Below are positions 7,709 through 14,624 of a DNA stretch of 34,050 nucleotides, one piece after another (positions within the stretch are counted from its first letter, which is position 1; the number at the start of each line of letters is the position of its first letter). The notes below the pieces were generated by a model. It saw only the letters and a program-made list of their open reading frames with translations. It had not been told where the DNA came from and searched no databases. The position numbers were made by a program, and so were the translations under genes. Source of the stretch: CAYQTL01 sp964420405 (GTDB lineage Bacteria; Acidobacteriota; Thermoanaerobaculia; Thermoanaerobaculales; Sulfomarinibacteraceae); NCBI GenBank assembly GCA_964420405.1, contig CAYQTL010000052.1, positions 1-34,050 of the forward strand, given 5' to 3'.

Positions 7709-8239
7709 ATGCGAGGCACTTTCGGCAGACGTTCGATCATGGTCGCCGCCGTCACGGTGGCATTCGGTGTCGCCTTCCTGATGGCGGCGGACACCGCCTC
7801 GGCCCAGCACGCCAAGCGGGTCAGCCAGCTGAAGCTCGACCTCGAGTCGGCCTCCAAGCTGACGAGATCCGACGCTTGGCGCAAGACGGTGGCGGTGTCG
7901 GGTGACACCATCCGGCCCCAGAAGGGCCTGCAGATGTTCCAGATCGGCGACATCATCCTGATCACCAACGACGACGTGACGAGCCCGCCGCCCTACCAGA
8001 CCCTCAAGGAGGCGCATGTCGGCGGTATCCAGCGCCGGGGGGGGACGTGCTCCGTCGTGCGGAGCATCTGTGCGTGCGCGAGCACGCTGATCGACAACAT
8101 GTACGGCGGCAGCGCCGACGACGACTGCCGTTTCAACGGCGACGCGAACGCGAGCAGCTGCCAGGGCGCGGCCGGCTGCTGCGCCTTCTTCTCGAGCACC
8201 GAGGAGGTGGTCTGTCCGGAGGACGTCGGCAGACCGTGA
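7709..8239 (+). CDS. Secreted Cys-rich protein of unknown function
   Basis: A 176-residue protein with a clear Sec signal peptide (hydrophobic core about residues 10-25, likely cleavage after ADTASA near residue 31). The first ~90 mature residues are Cys-free and mixed (KLDLESASKLT, DTIRPQKGLQMFQIGDIILI). The C-terminal ~70 residues hold nine cysteines in the spacing TCSVVRSICACAS, DDDCRF, SCQGAAGCCAF and VVC. This suggests a disulfide-knotted module or a metal-binding domain. ATG 7709 is fixed by AGGAGG at 7698-7703 with 5-nt spacing. The last cysteine is 7 residues from the stop. I recognise no family. It converges with the FHA regulator gene, leaving 43 bp between the stops. Confidence 0.7.
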   Translation: MRGTFGRRSIMVAAVTVAFGVAFLMAADTASAQHAKRVSQLKLDLESASKLTRSDAWRKTVAVSGDTIRPQKGLQMFQIGDIILITNDDVTSPPPYQTLKEAHVGGIQRRGGTCSVVRSICACASTLIDNMYGGSADDDCRFNGDANASSCQGAAGCCAFFSSTEEVVCPEDVGRP

Positions 8240-8282
8240 TCGCGCGGGGGATCGTGGCAGGTCCGGACGCCGGAGCTCGACC

Positions 8283-9968
8283 TCAGGTGGTCGGGATGTC
8301 CAACGCCTTGAGCCGGCGGTAGAGGGTGGCTCGGCTGATGCCGAGCCGCCCGGCGGCGGCATCGACCGAGCCGCCGCAGGCATCGACGGCGAGCACGATC
8401 TCGTCGCGCTCGACCCGCTCGAGGATCTCGGACAGGGTGCCGCCGCCGGCAGGCCGACGCCCGCCGCGGACCTCCTCCGACACGCGTCCGGTGTCGAGCA
8501 GCTCGCCGTCCTCGAGAAACAGGGCGGCGCGCCGCATCTCGTTTTCGAGCTGACGGATGTTGCCCGGCCATGCGAACACCTGCAGGGCCTCGAGCGCCGC
8601 CTCCGAGATGCCGCCGACGCGTATCCCGTGGTCGGCCGCGGCCCGTGCGAGGAAGAACGCGGCGAGGTTGACGATGTCCGCCTTGCGATGGCGCAGCGGT
8701 GGCAGCTCGACCACCCAGGTCGCGATCCGGTGGTACAGATCCTCCCGGAACCGGCCGTCCGCGAGCATCGCCCGGATGTCCTTGTTGGTGGCTGCGAGCA
8801 CCCGCACCCGCACGGCACGCGGGCGCTGACCCCCCAGCCGGTAGACCTCGCCCGACTGGAGCACGCGCAGGATCTTGGCCTGGATGTCGAGCGCCATGTC
8901 CCCGATCTCGTCGAGGAAGAGGGTGCCCCCGTCGGCGGCCTCGAATCTCCCCGGCCGGGCGTCGACGCCGGTGGCGACACCCTTCTCGATGCCGAACAGC
9001 TCGGCCTCCAGGAGGTCGGCGGGCAACGCGGCGCAGTTGAGCCCGAGGAACGGCCCGTCGGCGCGCCGCGAGGCGGCGTGCAGGTAGCGCGCGAGAACCT
9101 CCTTGCCGGTGCCCGACTCGCCGAGCACGAGCACCCCGACGTCGCCACGGGCGACACGCGCGGCGTCCGCGTAGATCCGGCGCACCGCCGGCACCACTGT
9201 CGGCGGGTCGGGCAGCGTCGGCGCCGGCGGCGGAGGTTCTGCCGCCGTGCGCGGGACGGTGCCGCGCTCGGCGAGCGCGACCATGCGGGCCGCTGACGCC
9301 ACCACCGGCCGGCAGAGGGCGGCGATCCGCGGCGACGGGAAGACCACCCGGAACCGGTGCCCGGCGGAGCTGATCTCGACCGTGGTGGGCTCGCCGGACG
9401 GGGGCGTCGTACGGCGGGCGGCGAACACGCTGCCGCCGGCGCCGCTGACGACCGCGACCTCCGCCGTCGGCAGGCTGGTATGCAGCGCTTCGCCGACCGC
9501 CTGGGCCATGGCCACGATCCCCACGCCCCGCTCGAGCCGGTCGACCAGGCCGGGCAGCGCCTCGAGCGCGAACGCCTCCGCTGGGCCTGATCCGAAGGTG
9601 GTCTGCCCGGGGATCGGCGTGACCACGCAGCCGCGCGACATCGGCGGGTCGAGCACCACGGCGGCCGCGAGATCGGCGTCCGGTACCGACTCGAGCTCGG
9701 CGCTCACGGCGCCGATCGAGACCGACTCACCGGCCAGCCAGCGGTGCCCCGGGACGCGTTCCGAACCGATCCAGAGGCCGTTGCGGGAGCCGAGATCCTC
9801 GACCGTCACCCCGGCCTCGTCGGCCACGATCCGGGCGTGGCGGCGTGACACCGTCGGATGGTCGATGCGGACGCCGGCGTCCGCGTGGGATCCGAGCACG
9901 TGCTCGCCGTGGGGAAGCGGCAGCCGCACGAGGCGATCGTCCAGTCGGACCAGGAGGCGCCAGGCCAT
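8283..9968 (-). CDS. FHA domain - AAA+ - Fis-type transcriptional regulator with altered GAFTGA loop
   Basis: A 561-residue regulator. Residues ~20-85 form an FHA phosphothreonine-binding domain (LGSHADAGVRIDHPTVSRRH, DLGSRNGLWI). Residues ~100-260 are a variable sensor region. Residues ~265-500 are a bacterial enhancer-binding AAA+ domain with Walker A GESGTGKE (283-290) and Walker B FLDE (351-354). The C-terminus has a Fis-type helix-turn-helix (DAAAGRLGISRATLYRRLK). The sigma-54-contacting GAFTGA loop is replaced by GVATGV (330-335) within EKGVATGVDARPG, so classical sigma-54 activation is doubtful. I prefer ATG 9968, 8 nt after TAGCAT; an upstream in-frame GTG at 9986 is possible. FHA input suggests Ser/Thr-kinase signalling, and a kinase is encoded at 26-28.6 kb. 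It is divergent from the serine hydrolase 68 bp away. Confidence 0.88.
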   Translation of the reverse strand: MAWRLLVRLDDRLVRLPLPHGEHVLGSHADAGVRIDHPTVSRRHARIVADEAGVTVEDLGSRNGLWIGSERVPGHRWLAGESVSIGAVSAELESVPDADLAAAVVLDPPMSRGCVVTPIPGQTTFGSGPAEAFALEALPGLVDRLERGVGIVAMAQAVGEALHTSLPTAEVAVVSGAGGSVFAARRTTPPSGEPTTVEISSAGHRFRVVFPSPRIAALCRPVVASAARMVALAERGTVPRTAAEPPPPAPTLPDPPTVVPAVRRIYADAARVARGDVGVLVLGESGTGKEVLARYLHAASRRADGPFLGLNCAALPADLLEAELFGIEKGVATGVDARPGRFEAADGGTLFLDEIGDMALDIQAKILRVLQSGEVYRLGGQRPRAVRVRVLAATNKDIRAMLADGRFREDLYHRIATWVVELPPLRHRKADIVNLAAFFLARAAADHGIRVGGISEAALEALQVFAWPGNIRQLENEMRRAALFLEDGELLDTGRVSEEVRGGRRPAGGGTLSEILERVERDEIVLAVDACGGSVDAAAGRLGISRATLYRRLKALDIPTT

Positions 9969-10036
9969 GTGGCAGGATGCTACCACCCTGCCCGCCGGAA
10001 CGGTTCTCCCCGCGCCCGCGTTACGATGGCAGGCCC
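9969..10036. promoter_or_regulatory. Divergent promoter region, FHA regulator / serine hydrolase
   Basis: Only 68 bp separate two divergent starts. On the minus strand TAGCAT (9982-9977) lies 8 nt before the regulator ATG. On the plus strand TACGAT (10022-10027) lies 9 nt before the hydrolase ATG. No Shine-Dalgarno precedes either start, so both transcripts may be leaderless or nearly so. The compact arrangement lets the regulator control both genes, which is inference. Confidence 0.5.
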
Positions 10037-11572
10037 ATGCACATCGCCCGCGTCGTGACGTCGCTGCTGTTGCTCGTGGCGCCGTGGTCCGTGGCCGCCG
10101 ACACGCGGGCCGGCGACGATCACCGCGAGACGCTCGTGCAGCTGCCGCACCTGGCCGACGAGCTGATGGTGCGGTGGGGGGTCCCCGGCATGTCGCTGGC
10201 GGTGGTTCGAGCGGAGGAGGTGCTCTTCCTCGGCGCCTTCGGCGAGCGGGACCGCGAGGCCGGACTGCCGGCCACCCCGGGCACCCTGTTCGCGGTCGGC
10301 TCGGTCACCAAGCCGATCACCGCCCTGGCGGTGGCGATGCAGGCGGAGGGCGGGAGGCTGTCGCTCGACGAGCCGGTGCGGACCTGGCTGCCCGAGCTCC
10401 GTCTGAGGGACGCCCACGCCACGCTCCACGTGACGCCGCGGGACCTGCTCACCCACCGGTCCGGGCTGCCGCGGCACGACATGGTGTGGTACCGGGCGCC
10501 CCTGACCCGCTCCGGTCTTCTGACCGCCCTGCAGCACCTCGCCCCGCGCGGTGACCTGCGGCAGCACTTCCAGTACAGCAACCTCATGTATGCCGTCGCC
10601 GGCAGACTGGTGGGCGTCACCAGCGGCGGTACCTGGGAGGAGTTCGTCCGCACGCGGATCTTCGAGCCTCTCGGCATGACCGGGTCGGGCTTCGGCGGAG
10701 CGCCCGGCGGAACCGACGACGTGGCGGTCCCGTACCGCCGTACGGACGACGGCTCGGTGGCGCGGATCCCGTTCTACGGGGGCTGGGCGGCGGGCCCCGC
10801 GCTGTCGGTCCACTCGACGGCCGCCGACCTTTCGCGGTTCCTCCGGATGATGCTCGGTCGCGGCGCGGTCGACGGCACCAGGATCGCGGCCGAGGAGACC
10901 GTCATCGAGGCCCTCGCGCCCCAGACGGCGATCCCAGGGCTCGGCCCACGAGAGCTGCCGATCACCACCTACGGGCTCGGCTGGTTCGTGCAGCCCTACC
11001 GGGGCCACCTGCTCGCGTGGCACTCGGGCGCGATCGACGGCTACTACGCGTTCGTCGCCGTGCTGCCCTACGACGACCTCGGTGTGGCGATCCTCACCAA
11101 CCGCTCGCGGCACCAGCTGCCGGAGGTCCTGTCGCGGTGGGTCTTCGACCGGTTCCTCGGGCTTCCCGAGATCGACTGGCATGGCGCCCTGCTCCAGCAG
11201 GAGGAGCTGACGCGCGAGGCGATGGCCGGGGTCGACGAGGAGCTCGCGGCCCGGCTCGAGGCCGGCGGCGACCTGCCGCGGCCGATCGGGGCGTACGTCG
11301 GCAGCTACCACCACCCTGCGTACGGCGATCTCGAGGTCGCCACCGTCGGTGACCGTCTGCTCGCCTCCTACCACGGCATCAGCGGACGGGTCGAGCACCT
11401 CCAGGGAGACATCTTCCTGTTCCACGTCGACGACACCCAGCTCTCGGAGGACTTCGTCCTCGGTTTCCGGGCGGACGGGACCGGCGCCGTCACCGCGGTC
11501 GCCTCGCCGATGCAGGAGGGCGTCGCTCCGATCGTCTTCGACCGCGTCGACGGTGAACCGACCGAGCCGTAG
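10037..11572 (+). CDS. Exported serine hydrolase, beta-lactamase/penicillin-binding-protein fold (PF00144)
   Basis: A 511-residue protein with a signal peptide (hydrophobic residues about 5-20, cleavage near SVAA-DT). The class C beta-lactamase-like catalytic set is present. SVTK (Ser89, Lys92) gives nucleophile and base, YSN is at 180-182, and HSG is at 329-331 in WHSGAIDG. The C-terminal ~100 residues (GAYVGSYHHPAYGDLEVA and after) look like the beta-barrel lipocalin-type extension (DUF3471) common in such esterase/peptidase homologues. The substrate cannot be told from sequence; candidates are D-amino-acid peptides, esters or peptidoglycan fragments. Close relatives are often annotated beta-lactamase without conferring resistance. 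The gene is divergent from the FHA regulator. A diverged repeat copy lies just downstream. Confidence 0.9.
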   Translation: MHIARVVTSLLLLVAPWSVAADTRAGDDHRETLVQLPHLADELMVRWGVPGMSLAVVRAEEVLFLGAFGERDREAGLPATPGTLFAVGSVTKPITALAVAMQAEGGRLSLDEPVRTWLPELRLRDAHATLHVTPRDLLTHRSGLPRHDMVWYRAPLTRSGLLTALQHLAPRGDLRQHFQYSNLMYAVAGRLVGVTSGGTWEEFVRTRIFEPLGMTGSGFGGAPGGTDDVAVPYRRTDDGSVARIPFYGGWAAGPALSVHSTAADLSRFLRMMLGRGAVDGTRIAAEETVIEALAPQTAIPGLGPRELPITTYGLGWFVQPYRGHLLAWHSGAIDGYYAFVAVLPYDDLGVAILTNRSRHQLPEVLSRWVFDRFLGLPEIDWHGALLQQEELTREAMAGVDEELAARLEAGGDLPRPIGAYVGSYHHPAYGDLEVATVGDRLLASYHGISGRVEHLQGDIFLFHVDDTQLSEDFVLGFRADGTGAVTAVASPMQEGVAPIVFDRVDGEPTEP

Positions 11573-11830
11573 CGTCACTTCCGGTTCCGGTCCCGGTCCC
11601 GATCCCGATGGCGGTGTCAGGTTCAGCACCGGCGCAGGTCGACGCGGCCCGGATCGAACCCGTGCGCCGTGTCCAGCCGTTCTCCGTGGGGTCGAGGGTT
11701 CATCCCCCGTCGGCTGCAGGACGGTCGCCATTCCACGGCGGCGGGTGAACCGCCGCCCTACCGGAGCGGACGCTGACGATGCGGTCGAGATCGGGATCGG
11801 AGAACGGTGCCGGGTGCGCGTGCGGCGTCG
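11573..11830. other. Intergenic region between convergent genes, carrying period-6 repeat and repeat element copy A
   Basis: A period-6 stretch (GGTTCC, GGTCCC, GGTCCC, GATCCC units) spans 11583-11610. It is followed by the ~155-bp element described separately at 11646-11802. No gene is supported; open frames here are short and derive from the repeat. Confidence 0.6.
11646..11802 (-). repeat. Dispersed ~155-bp intergenic element, copy A (minus orientation)
   Basis: The minus-strand sequence aligns with plus-strand 23693-23846 over its whole length. By eye the best 126 positions have about 24 mismatches and no gaps. Shared landmarks are GATCCCGAT at one end, GTCCGCTCCGG, the hairpin GGCGGcggt...CCGCCGCC, ATGGCGACCGTCC, CGGGGGATGA, GGCTGGAC and ATCCGGGCC at the other end. 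Both copies sit next to period-6 GATC arrays. A short frame starting MATV is readable in each but differs mainly at coding positions, so it looks noncoding. Confidence 0.65.
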
Positions 11831-12499
11831 CTACAGCCAGGCGAACGCCCGGCGGAGGGCGTCCTCGCCACCGGTCTCGAGGATGTCGCCGTGGGCGACG
11901 ACGATCCGGTCTGGGTGCCACGACAGCAGGGTGTCGACCGTGCGGCGTGCGGCGGCCCGGTCGCGGATCGCGAGCCGCACCAGGCGCGACGGCCCGAAAC
12001 GCCGCCAGACCCCGTACGCCCGGCACACCCACCGCGCCCATGCGGTGGGCTGACGCCGGATGTTGAACGCCAGGTCGGTCGCGATCAGGGTCCGGGAGGC
12101 GCGGTGGAAGAGCACCACCTCGTTGAGCATCGGCGCCGCACGGAGCACGGCCTGGTCGAGGTCGGCGCGCCACAGCGGCGGCGGCTCGTCACCGAGCACC
12201 GCTTCGAACGGCAGATCGGGCCGCTTGTCCGGAAGCCCTGGCGCGACGAACGTGCGCGCCTCCGGGAAGGCCCGTTGGGCGCGGGCCACGAACAGGTGGT
12301 GGAAGCGGTTCGGGGCCACGATCGCCGCCACCGGACCGAGCTGCTCCACGCGCTCCTGCGCCACCGACCGGATCGGGGACACCATCACCAGCCCGCCCGA
12401 GCCGAGCCGGACGACGGTCATGCGGCCGCCGACGTCGACGCCGACCAGGCGCAGCTCACCGCGGGCGGTCCACAGCTCAGGGTGGTGTGGGGTCAGCAT
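11831..12499 (-). CDS. DUF4336 family protein (metallo-hydrolase-like fold)
   Basis: A 222-residue cytoplasmic protein. The family landmarks are VAPNRFHHLFVARAQRAFPEA (near residues 69-89), then FVAPGLPDKRPDLPF, then EVVLFHRASRTLIATDLAFN, and HGD near the C-terminus. DUF4336 proteins resemble metallo-beta-lactamase-fold hydrolases with reduced metal ligands; the reaction is unknown. ATG 12499 lies inside the end of the upstream nuclease gene (23-bp overlap), indicating translational coupling in one operon. The final gene end is close to repeat element copy A. Family call is fairly firm; biochemical role is open. Confidence 0.8.
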   Translation of the reverse strand: MLTPHHPELWTARGELRLVGVDVGGRMTVVRLGSGGLVMVSPIRSVAQERVEQLGPVAAIVAPNRFHHLFVARAQRAFPEARTFVAPGLPDKRPDLPFEAVLGDEPPPLWRADLDQAVLRAAPMLNEVVLFHRASRTLIATDLAFNIRRQPTAWARWVCRAYGVWRRFGPSRLVRLAIRDRAAARRTVDTLLSWHPDRIVVAHGDILETGGEDALRRAFAWL

Positions 12500-13373
12500 C
12501 GTCCTGGGCGACGGACGTGGCCTCCGTCGTCGGCTGCGGCACGGCGGTCTCGAGCGCCGCCTCGGCCAGGCGGAGGCCGCCGGCCAGGTGGTCCGGGACC
12601 CTGGCATCCGGACAGCGGTGGTTGAACCCGCACCACGCGCACAGCGGTCCCGGCCGGGCGGGGAACTCCGTCGCCGTCGCCGCCTCGCCCGCGAGGCGGG
12701 CGAAGCGTGCCACCGCCCGGGTCGCCTGGTCGCGGTCGACCCGGTGCCAGCTGGTGGTGCCGTGGCGGAGGTAGTGGTAGCCGGCCATCGCCTCGTCGGC
12801 GTCGTGGCGTTCGAGCTGGCAGGCCGCGTAGAGAGGCGCCTGGAGGCCCTCGGAGAAGTCCGACGGGTCGCCCACCGCGGTCGACGTCTTGTAGTCGACG
12901 ACGAAGAGACGGCCGCCGGCGGTGCGGCCGACGCGGTCGACGACGCCCGTGAAACGGAGGCTGTCGTCGATCCGGAAGGACACCCGCTGCTCCAACGCCA
13001 GCGTCTCGCTGCGGTCGCGTTCGAACACGCCCCGGAAGAAGCGCGCCACCATCGCATGGGCGCCGTCGCGGTAGCGGACGAGGTCGCCGCCCGCCCGCAC
13101 GATCGCCACGTCGCCGCCCCAGCGCGCCGCCCAGTCGGCCTCGAGGGCCTCCGCGGCACCGGCCCGACTCGGCTGGCGGCCGGCGGTCCGCTCGAGGTAC
13201 AGCCACTCCAGCGCCGCGTGGACGGTCTGCCCGACGAAGCTCTCGATCGAGCGGAACGCCTCCGCCATGCCCTGCAGGTACCGGAAGCGGTAGCGGGCTG
13301 GACAGTGATGGTAGGTCTTCACCCGCGAGAACGAGTACAGGTTGCGCGGTGTCGGTCGGCTCCCCTTCGCCAT
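12477..13373 (-). CDS. PD-(D/E)XK nuclease with four-cysteine Fe-S cluster motif
   Basis: A 298-residue Cas4/AddB-like nuclease (PDDEXK_1, PF12705 type). It opens with SFSRVKTYHHCPARYRFRYL, giving Cys24, and ends with CAWCGFNHRC (Cys245, Cys248, Cys254). One N-terminal Cys plus a C-terminal CxxC-x5-C is the arrangement that holds a [4Fe-4S] cluster in AddB and Cas4. The nuclease core shows TGVVDRV (Asp146) and VVDYKTS (Asp160, Lys162), and QAPLYA (Gln178) as motif QxxxY. It lacks any helicase domain. No cas gene or CRISPR array is in the window, so a general DNA-processing or repair role is more likely than CRISPR adaptation. ATG 13373 follows TACACT by 7 nt with no Shine-Dalgarno. Confidence 0.88.
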   Translation of the reverse strand: MAKGSRPTPRNLYSFSRVKTYHHCPARYRFRYLQGMAEAFRSIESFVGQTVHAALEWLYLERTAGRQPSRAGAAEALEADWAARWGGDVAIVRAGGDLVRYRDGAHAMVARFFRGVFERDRSETLALEQRVSFRIDDSLRFTGVVDRVGRTAGGRLFVVDYKTSTAVGDPSDFSEGLQAPLYAACQLERHDADEAMAGYHYLRHGTTSWHRVDRDQATRAVARFARLAGEAATATEFPARPGPLCAWCGFNHRCPDARVPDHLAGGLRLAEAALETAVPQPTTEATSVAQDDADPTPP

Positions 13374-13380
13374 CCCCGGG

Positions 13381-13386
13381 AGTGTA
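13381..13386 (-). promoter_or_regulatory. -10 element of the PD-(D/E)XK nuclease gene
   Basis: TACACT on the minus strand (13386-13381) is 7 nt from the ATG at 13373, with no Shine-Dalgarno, predicting a leaderless mRNA. The period-6 array begins only 8 bp further upstream, so it covers the place where a -35 box would lie. Confidence 0.5.
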
Positions 13387-13393
13387 CCCTCTC

Positions 13394-13435
13394 GCCGATC
13401 CCGATCCCGATCCCGATCCCGATCCCGATCCCGAT
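13394..13435. repeat. Perfect hexamer array (CCCGAT)x7
   Basis: Seven consecutive CCCGAT units without a mismatch. GATC recurs every 6 bp. It lies in the 169-bp divergent region between the nuclease and the TPR-like gene. A GGCCTCC...GGAGGCC hairpin (13442-13472) and two GTGTGAAG octamers (13473-13488) follow it. Confidence 0.9.
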
Positions 13436-13530
13436 GCTCGCGGCCTCCGGCCGCGCCGCGCCCCTGGAGGCCGTGTGAAGGTGTGAAGGGGCGGCGGTCG
13501 CGGACGGCAGCCGCGACCGCCGCGACCCGG

Positions 13531-13536
13531 TACGAT
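13531..13536 (+). promoter_or_regulatory. -10 element of the TPR-like gene
   Basis: TACGAT is followed by exactly 6 nt (GTCGTC) and the ATG at 13543. There is no Shine-Dalgarno. Predicted leaderless start. Confidence 0.55.
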
Positions 13537-13542
13537 GTCGTC

Positions 13543-14415
13543 ATGTCGAACCGATCCCCGGACGACGACGCCGACGCCGCCGGACCCGCGCCGGCGACCG
13601 AGGTCCAGCTCGGGCTGTTCACGCCCGACCGCACCGAGCTGGAGGGCGCCCACGAGCGACTCGACCGGCTCGACCTGGACGGTGCCGAGTCCCTGTTCCG
13701 CGGCATCCTCGACCGCGATCCGTCGTCGGCGGATGCCCGCGAAGGGCTCGCCGCCGTGGCCCACTGGCGGCGCGTGGCGGCGGAGGTCCCGAGCGCCGCG
13801 CTCGACCGTGCCGACGCGCTGTGGGCGGCGGTCCGCGGCTGCCCGCCACGGCTGATCTCGCGCAGGCTGCGGCGGCGGATCCTGAACGAGGTCCTGGAGC
13901 TGCTCGAGGTCGGCAGCGACGACCAGTCGACCGCCGAGGTCTGCGCGGGCGAGGTTCTGCACGCACTCGGGCGCGGCGCCGCCGCCCATGCGTGGTGTGA
14001 GTGGGCGTGCCGCCGGATGCCCGGCTCGGGAAGGCTGTGGAGGCTCGAGGGGGACCTGCTGTGGACCGCGGAGGCGTCCGAGGCGGCTCGCCGGTCCTAC
14101 AGCCGCGGCCTGCTGCTCGATCCCGTGCTCCCGGAGTGGTCGTCGGTCGCGTGGCCGGAGCTGGCCCGCGCCGTGCGCCGCTCGGGTGCCGCCGCCACGG
14201 CCATGGAGTGGTGGGCGAGCTTCCGGCTGCCGCTGCCGCCGCTCGACGTGGTCGGCGATCCCCACCCGGCGGTGGCCGGCGTGTGGCGTGCCCTCGCCGA
14301 GGCCGAGGACGCCAGGTCGAAGGGCGTTCACGAGGCGGTGCTGCGGGCCCGGTCGCGCCTCCGGGAGCAGGCTCCCGTGCTGTTCGAGCTGTACATGGCG
14401 GCGCTGGAGGGGTAG
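13543..14415 (+). CDS. TPR-like helical repeat protein, function unknown
   Basis: A 290-residue soluble protein that is predominantly alpha-helical and Ala/Arg/Leu rich. Helical pairs resembling tetratricopeptide repeats are visible: ERLDRLDLDGAESLFRGILD, then DPSSADAREGLAAVAHW near the N-terminus, and LWRLEGDLLWTAEASEAARR followed by YSRGLLLDPVL in the middle. The N-terminal 25 residues are acidic and probably disordered. No signal peptide or catalytic motif is evident, so a scaffold or adaptor role is the only reasonable guess. The start is fixed by the -10 TACGAT 6 nt upstream. It is divergent from the nuclease gene and monocistronic. Confidence 0.72.
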   Translation: MSNRSPDDDADAAGPAPATEVQLGLFTPDRTELEGAHERLDRLDLDGAESLFRGILDRDPSSADAREGLAAVAHWRRVAAEVPSAALDRADALWAAVRGCPPRLISRRLRRRILNEVLELLEVGSDDQSTAEVCAGEVLHALGRGAAAHAWCEWACRRMPGSGRLWRLEGDLLWTAEASEAARRSYSRGLLLDPVLPEWSSVAWPELARAVRRSGAAATAMEWWASFRLPLPPLDVVGDPHPAVAGVWRALAEAEDARSKGVHEAVLRARSRLREQAPVLFELYMAALEG

Positions 14416-14624
14416 GGCGCGCGGGCAACGTGACCGTGCGGCGGGGCGTGGGTGCGCGCCGAGGGTGTGGTGCGATCCATCGTGTCGCCCGCGATCTCCA
14501 CACCTCCACACCTCCACACCTTCACACGTTCACACGTTCACACCGGCTCCCGACTGGGACCTCGTGTGGCTCGGCATCGTCGGGACCGGGAACGGGATCG
14601 GGAACGGGATCGGAGCCCGGCGGG
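14416..14624. other. Intergenic region between convergent genes, with octamer and hexamer arrays
   Basis: No gene is supported. It contains the six-copy octamer array (14496-14543) and a period-6 array at 14581-14612 in which GGGAAC and GGGATC alternate. Because the flanking genes converge, these arrays occupy a transcript-end position rather than a promoter. Confidence 0.6.
14496..14543. repeat. Octamer tandem array YTYCACAC x6
   Basis: Six contiguous 8-bp units: CTCCACAC three times, CTTCACAC once, GTTCACAC twice. Single or double copies of the same octamer occur at 13473-13488 (as GTGTGAAG, two copies) and 15610-15617. The unit drift along the array (CTCC to CTTC to GTTC) suggests stepwise expansion. 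Confidence 0.85.

Noticed and set aside
10037..11572. True class C beta-lactamase resistance gene
   Set aside because: The SxxK, YSN and HSG motifs fit the broad serine hydrolase family, but the long C-terminal extension and HSG in place of KTG point to an esterase/peptidase homologue. No resistance context is present.
12477..13373. Cas4 of a CRISPR adaptation module
   Set aside because: It has the right Fe-S and nuclease motifs, but its partners are a DUF4336 gene and a TPR-like gene. General repair or DNA processing is the more economical explanation.
13394..13435. CRISPR array
   Set aside because: The repeats are contiguous 6-bp units with no spacers. The other tandem arrays (14496-14543, 21601-21650) also lack spacers, and no cas1/cas2 gene is present although a Cas4-like nuclease is adjacent.
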